Shown one piece after another: positions 47,370 to 57,073 of a stretch of DNA of 64,000 nucleotides (position 1 is its first letter; each line of letters opens with the position of its first letter). This DNA is from Sulfuritalea sp. GTDB lineage: Bacteria; Pseudomonadota; Gammaproteobacteria; Burkholderiales; Rhodocyclaceae. Position numbers and translations under genes: made by a program. The stretch lies in the NCBI GenBank assembly GCA_023700805.1, contig JAMPYF010000017.1:22032-86031 (forward strand). The letters are read 5' to 3'. The notes beneath the pieces are model-generated. The model was given only the letters and a program-made list of their open reading frames with translations. It was not told the DNA's origin and made no database searches.

Positions 47370-48956
47370 CTAGCGCGGGTGCAGCACCGTGTCCAGTGCG
47401 CGCGGCAGGGTTTCCGGGTAGTCGCGGCTGAAGTGGAGTCCGCGGCTTTCGTGACGGCGCAGCGCGCTTTTGACGATCAGGTGCGCCGTGAGCACCAGGT
47501 TGCGCAACTCGATGAGGTCGTTGCCCACCCGGTAGTTCACGTAGTACTCGTCGATTTCCTTTTCCAGCAGATGGATGCGGTGCAGGGCGCGTTCCAGCCG
47601 CTTGTTGGTGCGCACAATGCCGACGTAGTCCCACATGAAGCGGCGCAGTTCCGCCCAGTTGTGGGAGATGACGATTTCCTCGTCGGCGTCGCGTACCCGG
47701 CTCTCGTCCCATTGAGGCAGATGAGGCAGCGGCTCCACCGGTGCGGCGAGTATGTCCTGTGCCGCCGCGGCGGAAAACACCACGCATTCGAGCAGCGAAT
47801 TGGAGGCCAGCCGATTGGCGCCGTGCAGGCCGGTGAAGGTCGCTTCGCCGATCGCATAGAGCCCGTTCAGATCGGTGCGGGCGGCAAGATCGGTGACCAC
47901 ACCGCCGCAGGTGTAATGGGCAGCCGGCACCACCGGAATGGGTTCGCGAGTGATATCGATTCCCAGTTGCAGGCAGCGCGCGAGGATGGTCGGGAAGTGG
48001 TCCTTGAGGAACTCTGCCGACTTGTGCGTCATGTCGAGAAACACGCAGTCGAGGCCATGGCGCTTCATTTCGAAGTCGATCGCGCGGGCGACGATGTCGC
48101 GCGACGCGAGTTCGGCGCGGCTGTCGTGGTCGGGCATGAAGCGCGTGCCGTCGGGCAGGCGCAACAGGCCGCCCTCGCCGCGCAGGGCTTCCGAAATCAG
48201 GAAGGACTTGGCGTGCGGGTGATACAGGCAGGTCGGATGGAACTGGATGAACTCCATGTTCGCCACCCGGCAGCCGGCACGCCAGGCCATGGCCACGCCG
48301 TCGCCGGTGGCGGTGTCGGGATTCGTGGTGTAGAGATAGACCTTGCCGGCGCCGCCCGTGGCCAGCGCCGTGTGGCTGGCGCCCAGGGTCAGCACCCGGT
48401 CGCGGGCGATATCCAACACATAGGCGCCGAGGCAGCGATTGCGCGGCAGGCCGAGTTTGGCCGCGGTGATCAGGTCGACCGCAATGTGCCGTTCCATGAC
48501 GGTGATATTGGGGTGCTTCCTCACCTGCTCGGTCAAGGTCTCCTGCACGGCGGTGCCGGTTGCATCGGCGGCATGGATGATGCGGCGCTGGCCGTGGCCG
48601 CCTTCGCGCGTCAGGTGAAAGCCCAGCGAGGAATCGTCGGGCGTGAAGGGAACGCCCCGTGCGATCAGCCAGTCGATGGCCTCGCGACCATGCTCGACCA
48701 CAAAGCGGGTGGCCGTCGGATCGCAGAGGCCGGCGCCGGCCGTGAAGGTATCGCTGACGTGGGCGTCGATCGTATCGGCGGGGTCGAGGACTGCCGCTAT
48801 ACCGCCTTGCGCCCAGGCCGAGGCCGAGTCCGCCAGCATCTTTTTGGTGACCAGGGCGACCCTGCGGCTGTCTGCGAGCCGCAGGGCCAGCGACTGTCCG
48901 GCCAGCCCGCTGCCGATGATGAGGACGTCGAAATGCTGAATGGCGGCTGGATTCAT
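47370..48956 (-). CDS. nadB: L-aspartate oxidase
   Basis: 528 aa FAD enzyme converting aspartate to iminoaspartate, the first step of de novo NAD synthesis. N-terminal [22 protein letters not shown] fold, [19 protein letters not shown], the active-site region [21 protein letters not shown], and [22 protein letters not shown] near the end, written here as [14 protein letters not shown]. It is convergent with the YgfX-like gene and divergent from rpoE. nadA and nadC are not in the window. Confidence 0.96.
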   Translation of the reverse strand: MNPAAIQHFDVLIIGSGLAGQSLALRLADSRRVALVTKKMLADSASAWAQGGIAAVLDPADTIDAHVSDTFTAGAGLCDPTATRFVVEHGREAIDWLIARGVPFTPDDSSLGFHLTREGGHGQRRIIHAADATGTAVQETLTEQVRKHPNITVMERHIAVDLITAAKLGLPRNRCLGAYVLDIARDRVLTLGASHTALATGGAGKVYLYTTNPDTATGDGVAMAWRAGCRVANMEFIQFHPTCLYHPHAKSFLISEALRGEGGLLRLPDGTRFMPDHDSRAELASRDIVARAIDFEMKRHGLDCVFLDMTHKSAEFLKDHFPTILARCLQLGIDITREPIPVVPAAHYTCGGVVTDLAARTDLNGLYAIGEATFTGLHGANRLASNSLLECVVFSAAAAQDILAAPVEPLPHLPQWDESRVRDADEEIVISHNWAELRRFMWDYVGIVRTNKRLERALHRIHLLEKEIDEYYVNYRVGNDLIELRNLVLTAHLIVKSALRRHESRGLHFSRDYPETLPRALDTVLHPR

Positions 48957-48986
48957 GGGGCGGGACTATATCACTGCTCGTAGTGT

Positions 48987-49013
48987 GGAACTATTTGCAC
49001 AGGCCCCGGTCAT
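48987..49013 (+). promoter_or_regulatory. Candidate sigma-E autoregulatory promoter for rpoE
   Basis: GGAACTA (48987-48993), a 15-base spacer and GTCAT (49009-49013) resemble the sigma-E consensus (GGAACTT, 15-16 bases, GTCAAA). It lies about 125 bases before the rpoE ATG. A second box, TTATACT near 49074-49080, may be a housekeeping -10. Both are by-eye matches. Confidence 0.45.
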
Positions 49014-49138
49014 TGTCGGCAACGGCTGAGTTGCAGCAGCCGAAACGGTGACGAATGTGGGCTGAGTGGCTTGTTATACTCGCTTGCGGCCAAAGTGAAG
49101 CCGCGCAATTTATCTGGCGAGAATAAACGGCAAAGCCC

Positions 49139-49738
49139 ATGGGAGATCGCGAAGCAGACCGGATATTGGTCGAGCGTGTGCAGGCGGGCGACAAACAGGC
49201 TTTCGGCCTGCTGGTCGCCAAGTACCAGCGCAAGCTTGCGCGTCTGATTTCGCGCATGGTGCGTGATTCGGCCGAGGTGGAGGATATTGTTCAGGACAGT
49301 TTCATTCGAGCTTACAGGGCCTTGCCGGGGTTTCGCAACGACAGCGCTTTTTATACCTGGCTATACCGGATTGGTGTCAATACCGCAAAGAACTGGCTGA
49401 TCACCCATGGCCGGCGCGCTTCGGCGACGACCGGAGTGGATAGCGAGGAGGCGGAAGGTTATGACGAAGCCGACCTGCTGCGCGACAGCGACACTCCCGA
49501 GCGCCTGTTGATGACCAAGCAGATCGGCCAGACGGTAAATGCGGCGATGGAAGCGCTGCCGGAGGACTTGCGCACGGCGATCGTCTTGCGCGAAATAGAT
49601 GGATTGTCGTACGAGGAAATAGCCAAGGTGATGGACTGCCCGATTGGAACCGTGCGTTCGCGGATCTTCCGTGCACGCGACGCGATTTCGGCGAAATTGA
49701 GGCCCCTGCTCGATGCGGCCCCGGATAAACGATGGTGA
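49139..49738 (+). CDS. rpoE: ECF sigma factor RpoE (AlgU/sigma-E)
   Basis: 199 aa. Extracytoplasmic-stress sigma factor. Region 2 (DKQAFGLLVAKYQRKL...VEDIVQDSFIRAYRALPGFR) and region 4 (LPEDLRTAIVLREIDGLSYEEIAKVMDCPIGTVRSR, cited in parts: LSYEEIAKVM, IGTVRSRIFRAR) are complete. It is followed directly by its anti-sigma and co-factor genes rseA-rseB-rseC and the protease mucD, so the whole envelope stress module is present. Confidence 0.97.
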   Translation: MGDREADRILVERVQAGDKQAFGLLVAKYQRKLARLISRMVRDSAEVEDIVQDSFIRAYRALPGFRNDSAFYTWLYRIGVNTAKNWLITHGRRASATTGVDSEEAEGYDEADLLRDSDTPERLLMTKQIGQTVNAAMEALPEDLRTAIVLREIDGLSYEEIAKVMDCPIGTVRSRIFRARDAISAKLRPLLDAAPDKRW

Positions 49739-49742
49739 GAAC

Positions 49743-50237
49743 ATGAAGACACGAATTTCTGCCCTGATGGATGGCGAGCTCGAAGTCCAGGAGATTCCCG
49801 AAACGCTGCGGGCGATGCGCCACAGCGAGGAGCTGCGCAGCCAATGGTGCGATTGCCAATTGATCGGCGCGGCCTTGCGGGGTGAACGGGAACTCGACGT
49901 CGATGTCACGACACGCGTCATGTCGGCGCTTGAACTCGAGCCTACGGTGATGGCGCCTGCACGGCGAAATAGCGCCGATTGGCAGCGGCCGGTCCTGGCG
50001 CTGGCGGCGTCCGCCGCCGGCGTTGCGGTGGTGGCCTGGCTGGCGCTGTCGCCCGGTGGCGAGGCTGCGCCCGTCGGCACCGGCAACCTGGCCGGCGCCA
50101 AGGCGGCAGTAGTGGCGCAGGCGACGCCGCGGCTGCAGGAGTATCTGGTGGCACACCAGGCCTATGCACCGGCCGGCGCCATGGTTGGTGGTGCGCGCAA
50201 TATCCGCACCGTTGCCGTATCGGGCGAGGGTCGCTGA
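49743..50237 (+). CDS. rseA: Anti-sigma-E factor RseA (MucA)
   Basis: 164 aa. Single-pass inner membrane protein. N-terminal cytoplasmic anti-sigma domain (MKTRISALMDGELE ... WCDCQLIGAALRGE), one TM helix around PVLALAASAAGVAVVAWLAL, and a short periplasmic tail for RseB binding. The start at 49743 begins the family motif ISALMDGE. The stop overlaps rseB by one base (TGATG). Confidence 0.92.
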   Translation: MKTRISALMDGELEVQEIPETLRAMRHSEELRSQWCDCQLIGAALRGERELDVDVTTRVMSALELEPTVMAPARRNSADWQRPVLALAASAAGVAVVAWLALSPGGEAAPVGTGNLAGAKAAVVAQATPRLQEYLVAHQAYAPAGAMVGGARNIRTVAVSGEGR

Positions 50238-51196
50238 TGACGTTTGTCCGCACCTCGCAACTGCTCCTCTTCGCCATTCTGCTGCTTCCCGTTCCGGCCC
50301 TCGCCGACGACGGGCTGGCCTTGTTGCAGCGCATCGCGCAAGGCTCCCGGGAGCTGACCTACAGCGGCACTTTCGTCTATCGCAGCGGCGGCAAGGTCGA
50401 CACCTCGCGCATAGCGCATTCGCTGCGGGATGGCATCGAATTCGAGCGCATCGAGGCTCTCGACGGCAGCCCGCGCGAGGTGATCCGCGTCGGCGGCGAA
50501 GTCAAATGTTTTTTTCCGGACGAGAAGCTGGTCATCATCGAGAATCGCTCCATCGGGCGCGGATTCCCTGCCCTGCTGCCGGCCGGGCTGGGCAGCCTGC
50601 CGGAACACTACGCCATTCGCAGCGGCGGAGAGGGGCGTGTCGCGGGGCTGAAGAGCCGCGCGGTATTGCTGCAGCCGCGCGACGACTTGCGTTATGGCCA
50701 TGAGTTCTGGATGGATGCGGTCAGCGGTTTGTTGCTGAAGGCCAACCTGGTCGACGCGCGCGGCGAGACGCTGGAGTCCTTCGTGTTCACCCAGGTCAAG
50801 ATTGGCGGCCCGCTCGAACATGGGGCGCTGCAAGCGCGTTTCAATACCGAACAGGTGCGGGTGCAGCAGGTACGGACGACGGAGCTCAAAGCGGACGACA
50901 TGGACTGGATGTTTCGCACCCTGCTGCCGGGCTTCCGCAAGGTGGTGTCGATGAAGCGGCAGACCGCTCCCGAGCATCCCGAAAGCCTGCACGTGGTGTT
51001 CTCCGATGGCTTGGCGTCGATCTCGGTATTCATCGAGCCCGGCGGTTCGACCGGCGATGCCGAGACGGTGGCCACGCTGGGCCCGGTCAATGTGTACCGG
51101 CGCCAACTGGGCGATCATCGGGTGGTGGTCATGGGCGAGGTACCGGCGCTGGCCGTCAGACGCCTGGGCGACGGCGTCGAACGGAGACGCAAATGA
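50237..51196 (+). CDS. rseB: Sigma-E regulatory protein RseB (MucB)
   Basis: 319 aa periplasmic protein that binds RseA and shields it from proteolysis, releasing it on sensing LPS or lipoprotein signals. Signal peptide TSQLLLFAILLLPVPALA; the LolA/LppX-like N-terminal domain starts LLQRIAQGSRELTYSGTFVYR; the smaller C-terminal domain begins near WMFRTLLPGFRKV. It overlaps rseC by four bases. Confidence 0.94.
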   Translation: MTFVRTSQLLLFAILLLPVPALADDGLALLQRIAQGSRELTYSGTFVYRSGGKVDTSRIAHSLRDGIEFERIEALDGSPREVIRVGGEVKCFFPDEKLVIIENRSIGRGFPALLPAGLGSLPEHYAIRSGGEGRVAGLKSRAVLLQPRDDLRYGHEFWMDAVSGLLLKANLVDARGETLESFVFTQVKIGGPLEHGALQARFNTEQVRVQQVRTTELKADDMDWMFRTLLPGFRKVVSMKRQTAPEHPESLHVVFSDGLASISVFIEPGGSTGDAETVATLGPVNVYRRQLGDHRVVVMGEVPALAVRRLGDGVERRRK

Positions 51197-51639
51197 ACCA
51201 GTGCGAAGCGGTGGTCGTGGCCGTGTCCGGCGACGAGGCCTGGGTTGAAGTGCCCGGGCGCGCCCCAAGCTGTGGTAACTGCAAGACTGCAGACGCTTGC
51301 GAGACGGGTTTGCTCGGGTTGAGCGCCGCACCGCGTCGCTATCAGGTGTTCAATTCGATCGGGGCGCGCGTGGGCGACCGCGTGCAGTTGACCGTAGCCG
51401 AAGGCACCCTGTGGCGCGCGTCGCTGATGTCCTATGTGCTGCCCCTGCTGCTGGCGATTGCCGGAGCAGCCGGCGGACAGTCGCTGGCCGGCGATGCGGG
51501 GGCCATGATGGGAACGCTGGCGGGCCTCGGCGGCGGTCTTGTCTTGTTGCGCCGTAATGAAATGCGTGCACGGCGCGAGGGTAGTCTGTATTCCTTGCAG
51601 GTTCAGACCAGGGAAGTCCGATTCAAGGAGCAATCATGA
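51193..51639 (+). CDS. rseC: RseC/MucC family positive regulator
   Basis: 148 aa membrane protein. N-terminal cytoplasmic part with a cysteine cluster (CGNCKTADACETG, plus Cys4), then two TM helices (SLMSYVLPLLLAIAGAAGG; AMMGTLAGLGGGLVLL) and a short tail. RseC/MucC proteins modulate sigma-E activity; the cysteine cluster suggests a metal or redox centre, as in the related RnfB-type domains. It overlaps both neighbours by four bases. Confidence 0.88.
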   Translation: MNQCEAVVVAVSGDEAWVEVPGRAPSCGNCKTADACETGLLGLSAAPRRYQVFNSIGARVGDRVQLTVAEGTLWRASLMSYVLPLLLAIAGAAGGQSLAGDAGAMMGTLAGLGGGLVLLRRNEMRARREGSLYSLQVQTREVRFKEQS

Positions 51640-53069
51640 AGAAATTTGTCGTCTCTCTCGCACTCGCGTGTTGTGCTGCGCTGCCCTTGCAGGCATACGC
51701 CCGCGATCTGCCCGACTTCACCGAACTGGTCGAAAAGCAGGGCGCCACGGTAGTCAATATAAGTACCACCCAGGTTATCAAGGGGCGCCGCGGCGGTCCG
51801 CAGTTTCCCTTCGATGGCGACGACGCCACGCAGGAACTGCTGCGCCGCTTCTTCCCGGGGCAGATCCCGAATCATCCCGGCGTACCGCAGGAGTTCAAGA
51901 ATCGCTCGCTGGGTTCCGGCTTCATCGTCAGCGCCGACGGCCACATCCTGACCAATGCGCATGTGGTCGACGGCGCTGACGAAGTGCTGGTCAAGCTCAC
52001 CGACAAGCGCGAGTTCAAGGCCAAGGTGCTGGGTGCGGACAAGCGCACCGACGTCGCGCTGATCAAGATCGAAGCCAGCAATCTGCCGGTGGCCAAGCTG
52101 GGTGACTCGGTCAAGCTCAAGGTCGGCGAATGGGTGGTGGCGATCGGCTCGCCCTTCGGCTTCGAGAACACCGTCACCGCCGGCATCGTCAGCGCCAAGG
52201 GGCGCTCGCTGGCGCACGAGAACTACGTGCCCTTCATCCAGACCGACGTGGCGATCAATCCGGGCAACTCGGGCGGACCGCTGTTCAACCTGAAGGGCGA
52301 GGTGATCGGCATCAATTCGCAGATCTATTCCCGCTCCGGCGGATCGATGGGCCTTTCCTTCGCGATCCCGATCGATCTGGCGATCGACATCCAGAATCAA
52401 CTGAAGGCCAAGGGCAAGGTCAGCCGCGGCCGCCTCGGCATCGGCATCCAGGAAGTGAGCAAGGAACTGGCGGAGTCCTTCAATCTCGGCAAGCCGCAGG
52501 GCGCGCTGGTCGCCTCTGTTGAAAAGGGCTCGGCGGCTGACAAGGCCGGCATCGAGGTCGGCGACATCATCCTCAAGTTCGACGGCAGGGTGGTGAGCGA
52601 GTCTGCCGACCTGCCGCGCATGGTGGGATCCACCCGCCCCGGCAGCAAGTCGGTGGTCCAGGTCTGGCGCAAGGGCGCCACCCGCGACCTCGGTGTCACG
52701 GTCGGCGAACTGGCGGACGAGGACGACAAGACGCGCCTTGCCGGCCGCAGCGGCAAGCCGGTCGAGCCCCAGGCGGCCAACCGGCTCGGGCTGGTGCTGG
52801 CCGTGCCGACCGCGGAACAGAAGCGGGCGCTGGGCATCCAGCACGGCTTGATCGTCGAGGACGTGAAGAACGGCGGGGCCCGTTCCGAACTTCGCTCCGG
52901 CGACGTCATCCTCTCGGCGATCGTCAAGGGCAGCCAGACCGACATCAAGTCGCTGGCGCAGTTCAATGACATGCTGCAAGGTGTCGAGAAGGGGGGCACC
53001 ATGACCCTGCTGGTGCGGCGTGGCGACTCGCAGACCTTCATCACCCTCAAAGGTCCCTCCGATAAATAA
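51636..53069 (+). CDS. mucD: Periplasmic serine endoprotease DegP-like (MucD/HtrA)
   Basis: 477 aa. Signal peptide (KFVVSLALACCAALPLQAYA), trypsin-like domain with triad H109 (TNAHVVDG), D139 (RTDVALIK) and S212 (PGNSGGPLF), then two PDZ domains (from GRLGIGIQEVS and from NRLGLVLAVP). It degrades or refolds damaged envelope proteins. Place after rseC fits MucD of the sigma-E regulon. Its 3' end overlaps the start region of the glutaredoxin-like gene. Confidence 0.96.
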   Translation: MKKFVVSLALACCAALPLQAYARDLPDFTELVEKQGATVVNISTTQVIKGRRGGPQFPFDGDDATQELLRRFFPGQIPNHPGVPQEFKNRSLGSGFIVSADGHILTNAHVVDGADEVLVKLTDKREFKAKVLGADKRTDVALIKIEASNLPVAKLGDSVKLKVGEWVVAIGSPFGFENTVTAGIVSAKGRSLAHENYVPFIQTDVAINPGNSGGPLFNLKGEVIGINSQIYSRSGGSMGLSFAIPIDLAIDIQNQLKAKGKVSRGRLGIGIQEVSKELAESFNLGKPQGALVASVEKGSAADKAGIEVGDIILKFDGRVVSESADLPRMVGSTRPGSKSVVQVWRKGATRDLGVTVGELADEDDKTRLAGRSGKPVEPQAANRLGLVLAVPTAEQKRALGIQHGLIVEDVKNGGARSELRSGDVILSAIVKGSQTDIKSLAQFNDMLQGVEKGGTMTLLVRRGDSQTFITLKGPSDK

Positions 53070-53322
53070 GCCGCCGCTGTTGCGGCTGTTCAGCCGCGAC
53101 TACTGCCATCTGTGCCACGACATGCTCGCTGCGCTGGAAATCCTGCGCAGCGAGCCGGACGTACCGTTTTTCGATATCGAGGTGGTCGACGTCGATGCCG
53201 ATCCGGCACTGGAGGCGAAATACGACGAACTGGTGCCGGTGCTCGTCGACGGCGAGGGAGGCGAACTCTGCCACTACTTCCTGGACTCCGCGAAAGTGCG
53301 TGAGTATCTAAACAAAGTCTAG
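53020..53322 (+). CDS. Glutaredoxin-like protein, start uncertain
   Basis: 100 aa if the ATG at 53020, inside mucD, is used. The conserved part begins later, at LLRLFSRDYCHLCHDM, with a CxxC pair C29/C32, and ends VPVLVDGEGGELCHYFLD. This is the short glutaredoxin/thioredoxin-like family (DUF836) common between mucD and lepA in Betaproteobacteria. A start at the TTG 53080 or CTG 53077, behind the mucD stop, would give about 80 aa, closer to the family length. Confidence 0.85.
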   Translation: MATRRPSSPSKVPPINKPPLLRLFSRDYCHLCHDMLAALEILRSEPDVPFFDIEVVDVDADPALEAKYDELVPVLVDGEGGELCHYFLDSAKVREYLNKV

Positions 53323-53417
53323 TTTCGGCCGCTGCGCTTAACGCCGATAAACCTGGCATTAGCCTGCACTGAAACTTCGTTTTCCGTTAAAATTCCACCC
53401 TTGCTTTTCTCGTCTCC

Positions 53418-53452
53418 AAGGTGCTCAAGATCTTGAATGAGCGCCTTTTTTT
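53418..53452 (+). terminator. Terminator-like hairpin in front of lepA
   Basis: Stem AAGGTGCTCA/TGAGCGCCTT (one G-T pair) followed by seven T, ending ten bases before the lepA ATG. It can end the rpoE-to-glutaredoxin transcript. If lepA is transcribed from the TTAAAATT box near 53384 or by readthrough, the hairpin sits in its leader and could attenuate it. No Shine-Dalgarno is visible between the T-run and the ATG. Confidence 0.65.
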
Positions 53453-53461
53453 GTTGGCCCC

Positions 53462-55255
53462 ATGGATCACATCCGAAACTTCTCCATCATTGCGCATATC
53501 GATCACGGTAAATCCACCCTGGCCGACCGCATCATCCATCGCTGCGGCGGCCTGTCCGACCGCGAGATGGAAGCGCAGGTGCTCGACTCGATGGATATCG
53601 AGCGCGAGCGCGGCATCACCATCAAGGCGCAGACCGCGGCCCTCAGCTACACGGCACGCGATGGCAAGACCTACAACCTGAACCTGATCGACACGCCGGG
53701 CCATGTGGACTTTTCCTACGAAGTGAGCCGCTCGCTGTCCGCCTGCGAGGGCGCGCTGCTGGTGGTCGACGCCTCGCAGGGCGTCGAGGCGCAGACCGTG
53801 GCGAACTGCTACACGGCGATCGAACTCGGCGTCGACGTGGTGCCGGTGCTGAACAAGATCGACCTGCCCGCCGCCGACCCCGACAATGCGCGGCAGGAAA
53901 TCGAGGACGTGATCGGCATCGACGCGACCGACGCGATTCTCTGTTCGGCCAAGACCGGGCTTGGCGTCGATGACGTGCTGGAGGCCGTCATCGCCCGCAT
54001 CCCGCCGCCCAAGGGCGACCCCGCGGCGCCGTTGAAGGCCCTGATCATCGACTCCTGGTTCGACAACTATGTCGGCGTGGTGATGCTGGTGCGTGTGGTG
54101 GACGGCACCCTGCGTGCCAAGGACAAGATACTGCTGATGGCGGAAGGCTCGCAGCATTTGTGCGAACAGGTCGGCGTATTCACGCCGAAGTCGGTGACCC
54201 GCCCCGAATTGCGCGCCGGCGAGGTCGGCTTCATCATCTCCGGCATCAAGGAACTCGATGCCGCCAAGGTGGGCGACACCGTCACCATCGCCGATCGGCG
54301 CGCCGCGGAGGCGCTGCCCGGTTTCAAGGAAATCAAGTCGCAGGTCTTCGCCGGGTTGTATCCGATCGAATCCAACCAGTACGACAGCCTGCGCGACTCG
54401 CTGGAGAAGCTCAAGCTCAACGACGCCTCGCTGCACTACGAGCCGGAAGTGTCGCAGGCGCTCGGCTTCGGCTTTCGCTGCGGTTTCCTTGGCCTGCTGC
54501 ACATGGAAATCGTGCAGGAACGACTGGAGCGCGAGTTCGACCAGGACCTGATCACGACCGCGCCGACCGTGGTGTACGAAGTGCTGATGCGCGACGGCAG
54601 CACCCTCCAGGTGGAAAACCCGGCCAAGCTGCCGGATGTGCAGAAGATGGAGGAAATCCGCGAGCCGATCATCACCACCAAGATTTTCGTGCCGCAGGAA
54701 TATCTCGGCGCGGTGATCACGCTGTGCGAGAGCAAGCGCGGCTCGCAGGTGAATATGGCCTATCACGGCCGCCAGGTGCAATTGACCTACGACATGCCGA
54801 TGGCCGAAGTGGTGATGGATTTCTTCGACAAGCTGAAATCCGTGTCGCGCGGCTATGCCTCGCTCGATTACGAATTCAAGGAGTACCGGGCCGCCGACGT
54901 GTGCAAGCTCGACGTGCTGATCAACGGCGAAAAGGTGGACGCCCTGTCGCTGATCGTGCATCGGGCCAACGCGCCCTACCGCGGCCGCGAGCTGGCGGCC
55001 AAGATGCGCGAACTGATTCCGCGCCAGATGTACGACGTCGCCATCCAGGCCGCGATCGGCTCGACCATCGTGGCCCGCGAGAACGTCAAGGCCATGCGCA
55101 AGGACGTGCTTGCGAAGTGCTACGGCGGCGACATCACGCGCAAGAAGAAGCTGCTGGAAAAGCAGAAGGCCGGCAAGAAGCGCATGAAGCAGGTCGGCAG
55201 CGTCGAAATTCCGCAGGAAGCTTTCCTCGCGGTGTTGCGTGTGGGTGACAAATGA
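53462..55255 (+). CDS. lepA: Elongation factor 4 (LepA)
   Basis: 597 aa ribosome-associated translational GTPase. G1 AHIDHGKST, switch region [29 protein letters not shown] are all intact; the C-terminal LepA-specific domain ends in a Lys-rich [18 protein letters not shown] stretch. The ATG at 53462 gives the normal start [10 protein letters not shown]. It overlaps lepB by four bases, the universal lepA-lepB pairing. Confidence 0.98.
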   Translation: MDHIRNFSIIAHIDHGKSTLADRIIHRCGGLSDREMEAQVLDSMDIERERGITIKAQTAALSYTARDGKTYNLNLIDTPGHVDFSYEVSRSLSACEGALLVVDASQGVEAQTVANCYTAIELGVDVVPVLNKIDLPAADPDNARQEIEDVIGIDATDAILCSAKTGLGVDDVLEAVIARIPPPKGDPAAPLKALIIDSWFDNYVGVVMLVRVVDGTLRAKDKILLMAEGSQHLCEQVGVFTPKSVTRPELRAGEVGFIISGIKELDAAKVGDTVTIADRRAAEALPGFKEIKSQVFAGLYPIESNQYDSLRDSLEKLKLNDASLHYEPEVSQALGFGFRCGFLGLLHMEIVQERLEREFDQDLITTAPTVVYEVLMRDGSTLQVENPAKLPDVQKMEEIREPIITTKIFVPQEYLGAVITLCESKRGSQVNMAYHGRQVQLTYDMPMAEVVMDFFDKLKSVSRGYASLDYEFKEYRAADVCKLDVLINGEKVDALSLIVHRANAPYRGRELAAKMRELIPRQMYDVAIQAAIGSTIVARENVKAMRKDVLAKCYGGDITRKKKLLEKQKAGKKRMKQVGSVEIPQEAFLAVLRVGDK

Positions 55256-56040
55256 ACTTTGCACTGATACTTTTCATACTCGTGGTTGCCACCGGCATCA
55301 TCTGGGCCTTCGATCAATTCTGGGCCAGGAAGAAGCGCCCGCCGGACGCCAAGGATCCGTGGTGGGTCGAATACGGCGGCAGTTTCTTCCCCGTCATCCT
55401 CGCGGTTTTCCTGCTCCGCTCCTTCCTCGTGGAGCCCTTCAAGATACCCTCGGGATCGATGATTCCGACCCTGCTGGTGGGCGATTTCATCCTGGTCAAC
55501 AAATACACCTATGGCGTGCGCCTGCCGGTGATCAACAAGAAGGTCGTTGCGCTCAATTCGCCGCAGCGCGGCGACGTGGTGGTGTTTCGCTACCCGCCGG
55601 ATCCTTCGCTCGACTACATCAAGCGCGTGGTCGGCTTGCCGGGCGACAAGGTGGTCTACCGCAACAAGAAGCTGAGCATCAACGGCAAGGAAATAGCGCA
55701 GAAGAAGACCGACGATTACCTCGATCGCGACCGCCTGTTCTACACCCCGCGCTTCGTCGAAACCCTGGGCAGCGTCGACCATCAAATCCTGGTCGAGGCC
55801 GACGCGCCGTCCTTCATTCAGCAAAGCGTGCGCTTTCCGTACGCCGACAAATGTCACTACAATAGTGAGGGCGTGAGTTGCGTGGTTCCGCCCGGGCACT
55901 ATTTCATGATGGGCGACAACCGCGACAATTCGCAGGACAGCCGATTCTGGGGCTTCGTCCCCGACGAAAACCTGGTCGGCAAGGCGTTCTTCATCTGGTT
56001 CAATTTTTCCGATCTGAAGCGGGTCGGCTCGTTTAACTAG
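55252..56040 (+). CDS. lepB: Signal peptidase I
   Basis: 262 aa inner membrane protease that removes Sec and Tat signal peptides. Two N-terminal TM helices ([33 protein letters not shown]), Ser-Lys dyad S69 (PSGSM) and K124 ([12 protein letters not shown]), and box [12 protein letters not shown]. It lies between lepA and the DUF4845-rnc-era run. Confidence 0.97.
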   Translation: MNFALILFILVVATGIIWAFDQFWARKKRPPDAKDPWWVEYGGSFFPVILAVFLLRSFLVEPFKIPSGSMIPTLLVGDFILVNKYTYGVRLPVINKKVVALNSPQRGDVVVFRYPPDPSLDYIKRVVGLPGDKVVYRNKKLSINGKEIAQKKTDDYLDRDRLFYTPRFVETLGSVDHQILVEADAPSFIQQSVRFPYADKCHYNSEGVSCVVPPGHYFMMGDNRDNSQDSRFWGFVPDENLVGKAFFIWFNFSDLKRVGSFN

Positions 56041-56048
56041 GGGCAAAC

Positions 56049-56405
56049 ATGAAATTTCAGCGAGGTCTCAGTCTGAACGGTATGGTGCTCATCGGCGTGG
56101 CTTTGGGCATGGTCGCCCTGTTGGCGATGAAAGCCTTGCCGCCCTGGATCGAATATGGCAACGCGCTCAAGGCGATCAAGGGCACCGCGACCGACGGCAG
56201 CCTCAAGGATGCCACCGTGGCGCAGGTTCGGGCGGCCTACGGCAGGCGCGCCGACATGGACGATGTCAAGAGCATTCCGCCGGAGGATCTCGATATCACG
56301 AAGGAAGGCGGCGAGCTGGTGATCACCTTCGCCTATTCGAAAAAGGTTCCCCTCTTCGGCAATGCCAGCCTGGTCTTCGATTTCGAGGGCAGCAGCGCCA
56401 AGTAA
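56049..56405 (+). CDS. DUF4845 membrane protein
   Basis: 118 aa. N-terminal RGLSLNGMVLIGVALGMVALLAMK resembles a type IV pilin-like signal and TM helix; the remainder is a small periplasmic domain. Conserved between lepB and rnc in Beta- and Gammaproteobacteria, function unknown. It overlaps rnc by one base (TAATG). Confidence 0.88.
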   Translation: MKFQRGLSLNGMVLIGVALGMVALLAMKALPPWIEYGNALKAIKGTATDGSLKDATVAQVRAAYGRRADMDDVKSIPPEDLDITKEGGELVITFAYSKKVPLFGNASLVFDFEGSSAK

Positions 56406-57073
56406 TGAAGCCACAGCGCCTGGAGGCGGCCCTGGGTCACGGCTTTGGCCGGCCGGAGTTGCTGCGCCAGGCGCTGACCCATCGCAGTTTCGGTTCTTCG
56501 CATAACGAGCGCCTCGAGTTCCTCGGCGACTCCCTGCTCAACTGCGTCATCGCGGGCGCCCTCTACCAGCGTTTTGCCGCGCTCAAGGAAGGCGAACTTT
56601 CGCGTCTGCGCGCCAGCCTGGTGCGGCAGGAAACCCTGGCCGAGATCGCGCGGGGTCTGGGTCTCGGCGAGCTGCTGCAGCTGGGCGAGGGCGAGCTGAA
56701 GAGCGGCGGCGCCAGGCGTCCCTCGATTCTCGCCGATGCGCTGGAAGCACTGTTCGGCGCGATCTACGTCGATGCCGGCTTCGACGCGGTGCGCCGCGTC
56801 ATCGAGCGTCTGTACGAGCCGGCCATGGCGCGCATCGATCCCAATGACAGCGGCAAGGATCCGAAAACCGCCTTGCAGGAACTCCTGCAGGGTCGGCATC
56901 TGCCGCTGCCGCGCTACACGCTGCTGGCGACCAGCGGCGAGGCGCATGCCCAGCAGTTCGAGATCGAATGCGTGGTGGCCGATCTGGGCATCCGCAGCAC
57001 GGGCACCGGCGCCAGCCGGCGCATTGCCGAACAGCAGGCCGCACAGCGCGCCATAGCCGAGATCAAACCATGA
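56405..57073 (+). CDS. rnc: Ribonuclease III
   Basis: 222 aa. Double-strand-specific endoribonuclease for rRNA and mRNA processing. Signature ERLEFLGDSLLN, second catalytic acidic region DALEALFGAIYVDAGF, and a C-terminal dsRNA-binding domain (DPKTALQELLQGRHLPLPRY). It overlaps era by four bases. Confidence 0.97.
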   Translation: MKPQRLEAALGHGFGRPELLRQALTHRSFGSSHNERLEFLGDSLLNCVIAGALYQRFAALKEGELSRLRASLVRQETLAEIARGLGLGELLQLGEGELKSGGARRPSILADALEALFGAIYVDAGFDAVRRVIERLYEPAMARIDPNDSGKDPKTALQELLQGRHLPLPRYTLLATSGEAHAQQFEIECVVADLGIRSTGTGASRRIAEQQAAQRAIAEIKP

